Below are positions 35,953 through 43,786 of a stretch of DNA of 64,000 nucleotides, piece by piece. This DNA comes from Cellulomonas humilata (GTDB taxonomy: Bacteria; Actinomycetota; Actinomycetes; Actinomycetales; Cellulomonadaceae). A program made the position numbers and the translations under genes. Within the stretch, counting starts at the first letter, position 1. Every line of letters starts with the position of its first letter. The stretch covers positions 310,001 through 374,000 of the forward strand of contig NZ_JABMCI010000070.1 of NCBI RefSeq assembly GCF_013359775.1. Reading direction: 5' to 3'. The notes beneath the pieces are model-generated. The model worked only from the letters and a program-made list of their open reading frames with translations. It was not told the DNA's origin and did not search any database.

Positions 35953-37395
35953 GTGCCGACGTACCAGCAGTTCCCGCTCCCCGACGCGGGCGAGGGCCTG
36001 ACCGAGGCCGAGATCGTCGCGTGGCACGTGGCGGTCGGCGACACGGTCGAGGTCAACCAGACGATCGTCGAGATCGAGACCGCCAAGTCGCTGGTCGACC
36101 TGCCGAGCCCCTGGGCCGGCGTCGTCACCCGCCTGATGGTCGAGCCGGGGCAGACGGTGGACGTCGGGACGCCGATCATCGAGGTCGACACGGACCCGAC
36201 CGGCGCGGCGCCCGTCGACGAGACACCCGCACCGGTGGCGGCCGCGCCGAAGGGTGGCGCGATCGAGCACGGGCACCGAGGCGGCGGCAACCGGCACGCG
36301 GGCGTCGAGCCGGGCGGGTCCGACGAGATCGAGGCGGCACGTCCGGCGCGCGCCCCCGAGAAGGAGCCCGAGCCCGCCCGCGAGGCCGTGCTCGTCGGCT
36401 ACGGGTTGGCCGAGACCAGCACGACCCGGCGGGACCGGACCCCCGACGGGACCCCGGCGGCGGCCACGCCCTCGCAGCGCGAGGCCACCCGGCACGCGCT
36501 GGCCAAGCCGCCCGTCCGCAAGCTCGCGCGCGAGCTCGGGGTGGACCTGGACTCGGTCTCGCCGACCGGCCCCGGCGGCATCGTCACCCGCGAGGACGTG
36601 CTCGGCCGTGCGGCCCAGGCCGAGGCGCGGACGCTGGCCACCTACCCCGGCGACGACGCGCCCTGGCTCGCCAGCGGCACGGTCTCCTCCGACGGCCGCC
36701 AGACGCGCGTCCCGGTGAAGTCGGTGCGCAAGCGGACCGCCGAGGCCATGGTGACCAGCGCGTTCACCGCCCCGCACGTCACGGTCTTCCACACCATCGA
36801 CGTCACCAAGACCATGAAGCTGGTCGAGCGCCTGCGGGCCGACCGGGAGTTCGCCGACGTCCGCGTCACGCCCCTGCTGATCGCCGCCAAGGCGCTCATG
36901 CTCGCCGTGCGCCGGCACCCGGACGTGAACGCCAGCTGGGACGACGCGTCGCAGGAAATCGTCTACAAGCACTACATCAACCTCGGCATCGCGGCGTCGA
37001 CCCCCCGCGGCCTGGTGGTCCCGAACATCAAGGACGCGCACCGCCTGGGGCTCAAGGAGCTGGCGACCGCCCTGGCGGAGCTCACCGCAACCGCCCGGTC
37101 GGGGAAGGCGACGCCCGCCGACATGTCCGACGGCACCATCACGATCACCAACGTCGGGGTGTTCGGCATCGACACGGGCACGCCGATCCTCAACCCGGGT
37201 GAGGCCGCGATCCTCGCGTTCGGCGCCATCCGCGAGCAGCCGTGGGTGCACAAGGGCAAGATCAAGATCCGCCACGTCACGCAGCTGGCCCTGAGCGTCG
37301 ACCACCGGCTGGTGGACGGGGCGCTCGGGTCGCAGGTGCTGGCCGACGTGGCCCGCGTGCTGCACGACCCGTCCCACGGGCTCGTGTGGGGCTGA
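35953..37395 (+). CDS. bkdC: 2-oxoacid dehydrogenase E2, dihydrolipoamide acyltransferase
   Basis: Core acyltransferase of 480 residues. One lipoyl domain (residues 1-80) has the lipoylated Lys in EIETAKSLVDLPSPW. Long Ala/Pro/Glu-rich linkers surround an E3-binding domain at about 185-220 (PPVRKLARELGVDLDSVSPTGPGGIVTREDVL). The catalytic domain carries HRLVDG in SVDHRLVDGALGSQVL. GTG start with AGGAG seven bases upstream. No E3 (lpd) gene is in the window; it is presumably shared. Confidence 0.93.
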   Translation: MPTYQQFPLPDAGEGLTEAEIVAWHVAVGDTVEVNQTIVEIETAKSLVDLPSPWAGVVTRLMVEPGQTVDVGTPIIEVDTDPTGAAPVDETPAPVAAAPKGGAIEHGHRGGGNRHAGVEPGGSDEIEAARPARAPEKEPEPAREAVLVGYGLAETSTTRRDRTPDGTPAAATPSQREATRHALAKPPVRKLARELGVDLDSVSPTGPGGIVTREDVLGRAAQAEARTLATYPGDDAPWLASGTVSSDGRQTRVPVKSVRKRTAEAMVTSAFTAPHVTVFHTIDVTKTMKLVERLRADREFADVRVTPLLIAAKALMLAVRRHPDVNASWDDASQEIVYKHYINLGIAASTPRGLVVPNIKDAHRLGLKELATALAELTATARSGKATPADMSDGTITITNVGVFGIDTGTPILNPGEAAILAFGAIREQPWVHKGKIKIRHVTQLALSVDHRLVDGALGSQVLADVARVLHDPSHGLVWG

Positions 37396-37423
37396 GCCTC
37401 GCCTGCCGTGTGACACTCGCGGG

Positions 37424-38071
37424 ATGACCCGCACCCTCACCGCGCACGACGACCTCGAGCTGCACCGGGTCGGCTACGAGCGCGGCGACGTGCTGGTGCG
37501 CACCCCGCTGGGCCCGGTCGCGCACCGCTACCGGGTGGACACGACCAGCCCGCTGGTGGTCGACGGGCTGGTCCGCCTCGACGAGGTCGGGGACGACGGA
37601 GTGCGGTTCCTCGACACCAACCTGGTCCCGCTGACCGTCCGGGACCTGCGGCGGTTCCGGATCCTGGTGAAGGTGGCTGGTGCCGTCCGGTCGCCTTCGA
37701 CACCGACCGGCACGTCATCCCCGGCGGGATCCCCGGACCTAGCCGACCTGCGCGACGACGCCCTCGACAACGGCCTGGTCGACGGCGCGGACTTCACGGT
37801 CGGCGGTCCGCCGGGCGACGAGTGCATCACGTTCGTGGACGGGCCCGACGGATTCGTCGTGGGCTACCGGGACGCCGGCGCCGAGAGCACCCTGTTCGCG
37901 TCGCGGTCGTTCGCGCAGGCGCGGGCGGTGTTCCTCGACGAGGCGTGCTGGCTCGGCGCCGAGCGGGGCCGCGGACCGTACGTCGGCCGCGACCAGGCCG
38001 TCGGCACCGAGGGCTGGACGTCTGCGCAGGTGGTGGCCGCCTACGAGCGCCGGCTGCTCGACGGCGCGTAG
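37424..38071 (+). CDS. Hypothetical protein
   Basis: Soluble protein of 215 residues with no signal peptide or membrane segment. The first half is beta-rich with an alternating pattern; a Pro/Ser/Thr insert (STPTGTSSPAGSPD) occurs around 92-105; the second half includes GFVVGYRDAGAESTLFASRSFAQARAVFLDEACWLGAERGRG. No family is recognised. The ATG is 29 bases after the bkdC stop on the same strand; it may be read through from that operon, but a separate start is equally likely. Confidence 0.6.
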   Translation: MTRTLTAHDDLELHRVGYERGDVLVRTPLGPVAHRYRVDTTSPLVVDGLVRLDEVGDDGVRFLDTNLVPLTVRDLRRFRILVKVAGAVRSPSTPTGTSSPAGSPDLADLRDDALDNGLVDGADFTVGGPPGDECITFVDGPDGFVVGYRDAGAESTLFASRSFAQARAVFLDEACWLGAERGRGPYVGRDQAVGTEGWTSAQVVAAYERRLLDGA

Positions 38072-38147
38072 CCCGGACTGCACACCTGGGCGTCGAGCCG
38101 CGTTCTAGGGGGGTAAGCCCATCCGCACGCAGCTCCCGGAGGACGCC

Positions 38148-38684
38148 ATGAACCCCAGCACCACCCGCACCCGACGCTTCGTCGCCGTCGGAGCCGTCGC
38201 CGTCGGCCTCTGCGTCGCCGGCACCGGCGTCGCCACGGCGGCCGCCCCCACCTCGGCCCTGTCGCGGTCGGTCACCGAGATCCTGCAGTCGGCGGGCGTC
38301 GACTGGTCGACGATGCCCGACGGGTACACGCCGGAGCAGTACCAGGCCTTCTGGGGTGCGGGGTACACGCCCGAGAACGTCGAGGAGCTGGGTGCGCTCT
38401 GGAACCTGGACACGACGGAGACCAAGGCGCGGGCCGGCCAGCTGCTGCTCGACGGGCAGCCCGTGCCGGTGGCGCCGGGCGGCGGCGAGTCGACCCCGAC
38501 GGTCGAGATCACCGGCGCCCAGCTCGACGCGCTCTTCGGCGCCGGGTACACGGGGGAGGACGTCGAGGCGCTCGCCGAGCTCTGGCACAGCGAGTTCGGC
38601 GAGACCAAGGCGCGCGCGGGCCAGATGATCCTCGACGGGCAGACTCCTCCCGTGGCCCCGAGCGGTACCCCCGCCACCTCCTGA
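38148..38684 (+). CDS. Secreted two-repeat protein (AGYT/ETKARAG repeat)
   Basis: Exported protein of 178 residues: a Sec signal peptide (about 1-33, cleavage near ATA-AAP) and two copies of a ~39-residue repeat at about 65-103 and 126-164. The shared core is AGYTxExV..L..LW followed by ETKARAG(Q)xxLDGQ; both copies are preceded or followed by Pro-rich spacers (PVAP). The same repeat occurs twice in the membrane protein at 40265-40900. I do not recognise this repeat as a named domain. GGAGGA lies seven bases before the ATG. It heads an apparent operon with the amidoligase gene 28 bases later. Confidence 0.75.
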   Translation: MNPSTTRTRRFVAVGAVAVGLCVAGTGVATAAAPTSALSRSVTEILQSAGVDWSTMPDGYTPEQYQAFWGAGYTPENVEELGALWNLDTTETKARAGQLLLDGQPVPVAPGGGESTPTVEITGAQLDALFGAGYTGEDVEALAELWHSEFGETKARAGQMILDGQTPPVAPSGTPATS

Positions 38685-38712
38685 CCTGACGACCTTCGCG
38701 AGGGGAGACGAC

Positions 38713-39735
38713 GTGGACGTGCTGTCGCTGCGGACCGGCTTCGAGATCGAGCTGCTGGCGCCCGCCGGTTCCGACCGGCAGGTGCTGGCCGACGAGCTCG
38801 CGGCGCGCTGCGACGGCCGGGTGCGGCGGTCCTTCCACACCGACTCCGAGCCGTCGGTGGTGCCCGGCGTGGGCGTCTTCCGGCACCTGTCGCCGGCGTT
38901 CGACGTGGTCGACGCCGACGGTCGTCCGGTGGCGCGGCTCGTCGACGACATCACCCTCGAGGCCGATCTGCTCCCGGTGCCCGGACGCTCCGGGCACCGG
39001 GGCTGGTACCGGGTGCTGTGCGACGACGCCCGGCTGCTGCGCCTGGTCGAGCGGCACGCGGACCCGGACGCACCCCTGACGACGGTGCTGGACCGGGTGG
39101 CCGAGCTGTTCGGGGTGCGGGCGGAGGTCGTCGGCTCGGCGGTGCGCGTCGACGACACCCGCGGCGCCACCGTCGCCGTGGCGATGCCGCTGCCGGCGGG
39201 TCGGGAGCGACCCTGCGAGATCATCACGCCGCCGCTGTCCGCCGACCACGCCGTCGCGCTGGAGCGGCTGCTCGCCCCGGCTCGCGAGCTCGGCTTCACC
39301 GTTCCGCAGGAGGCCGCGGTGCACCTGCACGTGGACGGGGCACCGTTCCGCCGGCCGGAGTCGTTCGCCAACCTGGTACGGCTGTTCGGCCACCGGCGCG
39401 AGGAGCTGTGGGCCGCCCTGGGCACCAACCCCGCCTGCCGACGGCTCGCGCCGCTGCCCGACGCGTTGCTCGAGCTCGTCGAGCAGCCGGGGTTCACCGT
39501 CGCCGCAGCGCGCTCGATCGGCCTCACCAAGTACGCCGACGTGAACCTCACCCAGCTCGTCACCGACCGCCCCCTGCGCGACACCGTCGAGGTGCGGATC
39601 CTGCCCGGCGACCTCGACGGACCCGCGATCGTCAGGCGCGCCGCGTTGGTGGAGGCCCTGCTCGCCCGGTGCCTCGACCCGCGCCCCCTGCCCCGGGGCG
39701 CGCCGCTGGACGACCTGGCCGGAGTCCGACGATGA
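38713..39735 (+). CDS. Putative amidoligase (glutamine-synthetase/GCS-fold COOH-NH2 ligase)
   Basis: Cytoplasmic enzyme of 340 residues with the amidoligase (PF12224-type) motif order: GFEIEL at 9-14, CEIITPP at 168-174, VHLHVD at 203-208, KYADVNL at 273-279 and VEVRILPG at 292-299. These acidic and His residues match the metal/ATP-binding positions of the glutamine-synthetase-like fold. The family was proposed to join amino and carboxyl groups in peptide modification or metabolite synthesis; substrates of nearly all members are unknown. GTG start behind AGGGGAG. Its stop overlaps the sigma factor start (ATGA). Confidence 0.8.
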   Translation: MDVLSLRTGFEIELLAPAGSDRQVLADELAARCDGRVRRSFHTDSEPSVVPGVGVFRHLSPAFDVVDADGRPVARLVDDITLEADLLPVPGRSGHRGWYRVLCDDARLLRLVERHADPDAPLTTVLDRVAELFGVRAEVVGSAVRVDDTRGATVAVAMPLPAGRERPCEIITPPLSADHAVALERLLAPARELGFTVPQEAAVHLHVDGAPFRRPESFANLVRLFGHRREELWAALGTNPACRRLAPLPDALLELVEQPGFTVAAARSIGLTKYADVNLTQLVTDRPLRDTVEVRILPGDLDGPAIVRRAALVEALLARCLDPRPLPRGAPLDDLAGVRR

Positions 39736-40268
39736 GCGTCGACAGCGCCGCGATCCCCGTGGTGGAGCCCGCGCTCGACGACCTCGTGCGCGTCCACCTG
39801 GCCGGGCTGCTGCGGTACGCCACCGTGCTGACCGGCGACGGCCACACGGCTGCCGACCTCGTGCAGGAGGTCCTGCTGCGTGCGCACGTGCGCTGGACCC
39901 GGATCGCCCTGCTGGAGCGGCCCGACCTGTACCTGCGCCGGATGGTCACCAACGAGCACCTGTCCTGGCGCCGGCGCTGGCACGTGCGGACCATCCGCCC
40001 GGCCACGGACGAGGTCCTGGCCGCCCACTCCGACGCGCACGGCGACCACGCCGACGACGTCGTGCACCAGGACGCGATGTGGAGACGCCTCGAGGCCCTG
40101 CCTCCGCGTCAGCGCGCGGTGCTGGTGCTCCGGTACTACGAGGGCCTCAGCGACATGGAGATCTCCCAGGTCCTGGGCACGTCCCCGGCCACGGTCCGCT
40201 CCCACGCCTCGCGGGCGCTGGCGACCTTGCGTGACACCGACAGCTCGACCCGAACGGAGAAGCGATGA
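39732..40268 (+). CDS. ECF sigma factor, SigE family (actinobacterial)
   Basis: Sigma factor of 178 residues. Region 2 includes LLRYATVLTGDGHTAADLVQEVLLRAHVRW and RRMVTNEHLSWRRR; region 4 has LPPRQRAVLVLRYYEGLSDMEISQVLGTSPATVRSHASRALATL with a complete helix-turn-helix. The pattern matches the actinobacterial SigE-type (TIGR02983) group. It overlaps both neighbours by four bases. The downstream gene has the position and topology of an anti-sigma factor, so this sigma probably responds to an envelope signal and may drive its own operon. Confidence 0.9.
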   Translation: MSVDSAAIPVVEPALDDLVRVHLAGLLRYATVLTGDGHTAADLVQEVLLRAHVRWTRIALLERPDLYLRRMVTNEHLSWRRRWHVRTIRPATDEVLAAHSDAHGDHADDVVHQDAMWRRLEALPPRQRAVLVLRYYEGLSDMEISQVLGTSPATVRSHASRALATLRDTDSSTRTEKR

Positions 40269-40900
40269 GCGAGCACCCGCACGACGACGAGCTGATCGCC
40301 CGGATCACCCGTGCGCTGCACTCTCGCGACGCCGAGCAGCCCGACCCTGCTCTCGTCGCGGCCCGGCTCCGGGCCGAGCTCGCCCACCCGCCGGAGGCCA
40401 CGGTGACCACCCTGCGGCGACGCGGCGGGAAGCTGGTCGCGGCCGGCGTCGTCACGTCCGCGCTGGCCGTCGCCGGGGCGGGTGCGGCCGCAGCGGCCAA
40501 CCCGTACTCCGACGCCGCCCGCAGGTTCGAGGTCGTCGTGCAGTCGGTGGGGATCGACTGGTCGGCGATGCCGGCGGGCTACACCCGGGAGCAGTACGAG
40601 GCCTTCTGGGCTGCCGGGTACACCCCCGAGGACGTCACCGCGCTCGAGGAGCTGTGGCACACCGACACCACCGAGACGAAGGCGCGCGCCGGGCAGCTGC
40701 TCCTGGACGGCGACACGCCCCCCGTGGCACCCGGCCGGGTCGCGCTGCCCGGGCAGGCCGAGGCGGACGCGTTCTGGTCCGCCGGCTACACGATCGAGGA
40801 CGTCGAGACGCTCAGTGCGCTGTGGCAGACCGACCCGTTCGAGACGAAGGCGCGCGCGGGCCGGCTCATCCTCGACGGACAGCAGCTCCCGCTGGACTGA
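40265..40900 (+). CDS. Membrane-anchored two-repeat protein, candidate anti-sigma factor
   Basis: Protein of 211 residues. Residues 1-55 are cytoplasmic and charged (HPHDDELIARITRALHSRD), one membrane helix lies at about 57-78, and the outside part contains two copies of the AGYT/ETKARAG repeat (about 111-149 and 167-205) found in the secreted protein at 38148-38684. The DWSxMPxGYTxEQY lead-in is also shared. It directly follows the sigma gene (ATGA), the usual place and topology of an anti-sigma factor, but no HxxxCxxC zinc motif is present. The cytoplasmic part as sigma-binding is inference. Its last 35 bases overlap the convergent gene. Confidence 0.7.
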   Translation: MSEHPHDDELIARITRALHSRDAEQPDPALVAARLRAELAHPPEATVTTLRRRGGKLVAAGVVTSALAVAGAGAAAAANPYSDAARRFEVVVQSVGIDWSAMPAGYTREQYEAFWAAGYTPEDVTALEELWHTDTTETKARAGQLLLDGDTPPVAPGRVALPGQAEADAFWSAGYTIEDVETLSALWQTDPFETKARAGRLILDGQQLPLD

Positions 40901-41258
40901 CCGCACCCCGGCGTTCCACGACGAGCGCCGCGCCGCCGAGCACGATCGCGCCGATCTCCGAGATGGCCGACAGCCACACCGGCAGACCCACCCAGCGCTC
41001 GTGCACCCCGAAGAACCCGCTCGGCGTCGTCGAGATGACGAACGCCGTCAGCGTGGCGACGCCGAACCCCACCGCGCCGAGCAGCGGGATCCAGTGCCGC
41101 CAGACGATCACCAGGACGGCGATCACCAGGCCGCCGACGCCGTTGAGCAGGAACGCCGGGCCGACGACGTCGACGGACTTCATCCCGTCCTGCCACAGGT
41201 AGAGGTGGACGACCGCCGACACCGCGACGCAGACCGCTGTGAGCACCCGCAGGACCAT
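40866..41258 (-). CDS. Small four-helix membrane protein
   Basis: Hypothetical protein of 130 residues with about four helices, the first opening MVLRVLTAVCVAVSAVVHLYLW. A short His/Trp-rich loop follows (HERWVGLPVWLSAISEIG). The N-terminal pattern AVVHLYLW is typical of small actinobacterial membrane proteins of unknown role. It lies three bases after the Rieske gene on the same strand, so the pair is probably one transcript. Confidence 0.75.
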   Translation of the reverse strand: MVLRVLTAVCVAVSAVVHLYLWQDGMKSVDVVGPAFLLNGVGGLVIAVLVIVWRHWIPLLGAVGFGVATLTAFVISTTPSGFFGVHERWVGLPVWLSAISEIGAIVLGGAALVVERRGAVSPAGAAVRRG

Positions 41259-41261
41259 GGC

Positions 41262-41771
41262 TCAGGCCTTTCCCGCGAGGACCGCGCCGTCGCTCACGTG
41301 CACGTCGAACGCGGGCAGGGGCTTGTCCGCCGGTCCGGAGACGTTGGCACCGGTCAGGTCGAAGACCGACCCGTGGCAGGGGCACGCCAGCTCCTCGCCG
41401 TCGACCGCGACCGTGCAGCCCTGGTGCGTGCAGACGGCCGACAGGCCGACCACCGTGCCGGCCTCCGGCTGCACCAGGAAGATCGGCTTGCCGTCGGCGT
41501 CCGTCGCGGAGATCGCCCCGCCCACCGGGATGTCGGAGACCTGCGCCAGGGCACCCCCCGCCGCCGCGGACGACTCACCCGCCGATCCGTCGGACGAGCC
41601 TTCCGACGGGGTGTCCGTCCCGCCGCCGCAGGCAGCCAGGACACCCGCCGCGGCGACGCCCATCGTCACGAGGCCTGCCCGGACGAGCACCTCCCGACGT
41701 TCCAGACACCCGTCACACGTGTGCGAGTCGAGCGGTGCTGCTGCGGGAAGCTCCTTCGTCGACCGGGACAT
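41262..41771 (-). CDS. Exported Rieske [2Fe-2S] protein
   Basis: Rieske protein of 169 residues. Ligands are Cys114 and His116 (CTHQGC) and Cys130 and His133 (CPCHGS), with Cys119 and Cys132 in place to form the Rieske disulphide. The N-terminal segment has a twin-arginine-like start (ERREVLVRAGL) and a lipobox-like end (AACGG), so it is probably a Tat-exported lipoprotein. ATG 41771 has GGAGG five bases upstream. It is not the bc1-complex subunit; it is a short stand-alone electron carrier. Confidence 0.9.
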   Translation of the reverse strand: MSRSTKELPAAAPLDSHTCDGCLERREVLVRAGLVTMGVAAAGVLAACGGGTDTPSEGSSDGSAGESSAAAGGALAQVSDIPVGGAISATDADGKPIFLVQPEAGTVVGLSAVCTHQGCTVAVDGEELACPCHGSVFDLTGANVSGPADKPLPAFDVHVSDGAVLAGKA

Positions 41772-41858
41772 CTCCACCTCCGTGTCGGGACGTGCTCGGG
41801 ACCATCACCCAGTGTCACGGTGCCGGGGCCGTCCAGGTTCACCGATCAGCAGACCAGT

Positions 41859-43646
41859 TCACTCGGTCCGGTGGGAACCCTGCGCGTGCGCGCGGTCGAC
41901 GGCGGCCTCGTCGGCGACGATCCCCGCGACCCCGCCGACAGCGGTCGCGGCGGCGGCGGGCTGCGGCTGCGCGGCGGCCGCGGCGTCGTCGTCGAACCTC
42001 CCCTGGATGCCGGACACGTTCCGCAGCGGGAGCTCGGGGAGCAGGACCGTGAGGATCACGCCGAACGCCATGATGATCGCGGCGAGCAGCAGGACGGTGT
42101 CCACCGACTGCGCGAACCCGTCGAGGAACGGCTGCGCGAGGCGCGGGTCGAGGTTGTTGATGAACGACGAGTCGTCCAGCGACGGCACTCCACCACCGCC
42201 CTGCACCATCGCCAGGACCGGGGCGTTCGCCGGGTCGGCGACGACCGCGGGGTCCGCGAGGGCGGCCTGGAACTCGGGCGTCGCCGACGCGGTCCGGAAC
42301 GCCGACGCGATGTTGCCGCCGACCGTGGAGAAGAGGACGGAGAGGAACACGGCGGTGCCCAGCGTCCCGCCCATCTGCCGGAAGAAGAGGGACGACGAGG
42401 TGGCGACGCCCATGTCCCGCACGGGCACCGCGTTCTGCACGGCGAGCACGAGCGGCTGCATGGTGAGCCCCAGCCCCAGCCCGAACACGATCGACACCGC
42501 GAACACGTAGGGCAGGCCGGTCCCGGCCTCGAGGCGCGAGAACAGCAGGGCGCCGATGCCCATGAGGATCGTGCCGATCACCGGGAAGATCTTGTAGCGC
42601 CCGGTGCGGGAGGTCATCTGACCCGCGACGATCGAGCCGGTCATGATGCCGAGCGTGAACGGGATGAGCGTCAGGCCGGCCTCGGTGGGCGACTGGCCCT
42701 TGACGATCTGGAGGTAGAGCGGGAGCGTCGCCAGGCCGCCGAACATGCCCAGACCGATGACGGTGTTGGCGCCCGCGCCGACCGAGAAGGTGCGGTTGCG
42801 GAACAGGTAGAGCGGCAGGATCGCGTCCGCCTTGGCGTACCGCTCGGCCAGGATGAACGCGACCACCCCGACCACCCCGATCACGTAGCAGGCGATCGAG
42901 CGGGTGGAGTCCCAGCCCCAGATGCGGCCCTGCTCGGCCACCACCAGCAGCGGGACCAGGGCGACCACCAGCGCCAGCGCGCCCGGGTAGTCGATCCGGT
43001 GGTCGACGCGCTTCAGCGGCGGCAGGTGCAGCACGCGCGAGATGACGAGGATCGCGACGATCCCGATGGGCACGTTGATCAGGAAGACCCAGCGCCAGCC
43101 CTCCACCCCGAGGATCGTGTCGGCGCCCGCGAAGAACCCGCCGACCACCGGCCCGAGCACCGACGACGTCCCGAACACGGCGAGGAAGTACGCCTGGTAG
43201 CGGGCGCGCTCCCGGGGGGCGACGAGGTCGCCGAGGATCGTGATGGCCAGCGCCATGAGCCCGCCGGCGCCGAGGCCCTGCACGCCGCGGTACACGGCCA
43301 GCTGGTACATCGAGTCCGCCGTGCCGGACAGCAGCGAGCCGACGACGAAGATCGAGATCGAGATCATGTACAGCGGCTTGCGGCCGTAGATGTCGGAGAG
43401 CTTGCCGTACAGCGGGGTCGAGATCGTGGCGGTCAGCAGGTACGCCGTGGTGACCCACGCCTGGAGGGACAGTCCGTGCAGGTCGTCGCCGATGGTCCGG
43501 ATGGAGGTGGCGACGATGGTCTGGTCGAGCGCGGCCAGGAACATGCCGAGCATCAGCCCGCCGAGGATCGTGAGGATCTCGCGGTGGGTCGGCGGCGTGA
43601 AGGTGGCCGGTGCGGCGTCGGCCGGGGCGGTGCTCTGCTGCGACAT
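41859..43646 (-). CDS. MFS drug exporter, DHA2 (EmrB/QacA) family
   Basis: Proton-driven exporter of 595 residues with 14 predicted helices. Motif D1/C-type stretches are visible: LGMFLAALDQTIVATSIRTIGDDL in helix 1, GKLSDIYGRKPLYM (loop 2-3 motif A) and GPVVGGFF in helix 5 (motif C of antiporters). The C terminus carries a long acidic/Ala-rich tail (AAAAAQPQPAAAATAV) lacking a known domain. A composite inverted repeat lies directly upstream of its start, suggesting TetR-type control. Confidence 0.92.
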   Translation of the reverse strand: MSQQSTAPADAAPATFTPPTHREILTILGGLMLGMFLAALDQTIVATSIRTIGDDLHGLSLQAWVTTAYLLTATISTPLYGKLSDIYGRKPLYMISISIFVVGSLLSGTADSMYQLAVYRGVQGLGAGGLMALAITILGDLVAPRERARYQAYFLAVFGTSSVLGPVVGGFFAGADTILGVEGWRWVFLINVPIGIVAILVISRVLHLPPLKRVDHRIDYPGALALVVALVPLLVVAEQGRIWGWDSTRSIACYVIGVVGVVAFILAERYAKADAILPLYLFRNRTFSVGAGANTVIGLGMFGGLATLPLYLQIVKGQSPTEAGLTLIPFTLGIMTGSIVAGQMTSRTGRYKIFPVIGTILMGIGALLFSRLEAGTGLPYVFAVSIVFGLGLGLTMQPLVLAVQNAVPVRDMGVATSSSLFFRQMGGTLGTAVFLSVLFSTVGGNIASAFRTASATPEFQAALADPAVVADPANAPVLAMVQGGGGVPSLDDSSFINNLDPRLAQPFLDGFAQSVDTVLLLAAIIMAFGVILTVLLPELPLRNVSGIQGRFDDDAAAAAQPQPAAAATAVGGVAGIVADEAAVDRAHAQGSHRTE

Positions 43647-43669
43647 CGGACCTTCTCGCGGATTGATTG

Positions 43670-43699
43670 CGCAGGACAACCATCCTGCGACGTGTCGCA
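43670..43699. promoter_or_regulatory. Composite inverted repeats upstream of the MFS gene
   Basis: CGCAGGA-N6-TCCTGCG (43670-43689) overlaps TGCGA-N4-TCGCA (43686-43699). They begin 24 bases before the MFS start on the minus strand, where a repressor would block transcription. The divergent gene at 43787 may share the site. Confidence 0.6.
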
Positions 43700-43786
43700 A
43701 CAACCGGCCACCCGGGATGTGTTCCCCGTGCGGATAATCGCTTCGCACCTGCGGACGCGCGGTGCGCCGGCCGCTACCGTGTCGGG

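Noticed and set aside
37424-38071. Fourth member (E3 or lipoate ligase) of the bkd operon
   Set aside because: The protein has neither FAD/NAD motifs nor ligase motifs; it is left as hypothetical.
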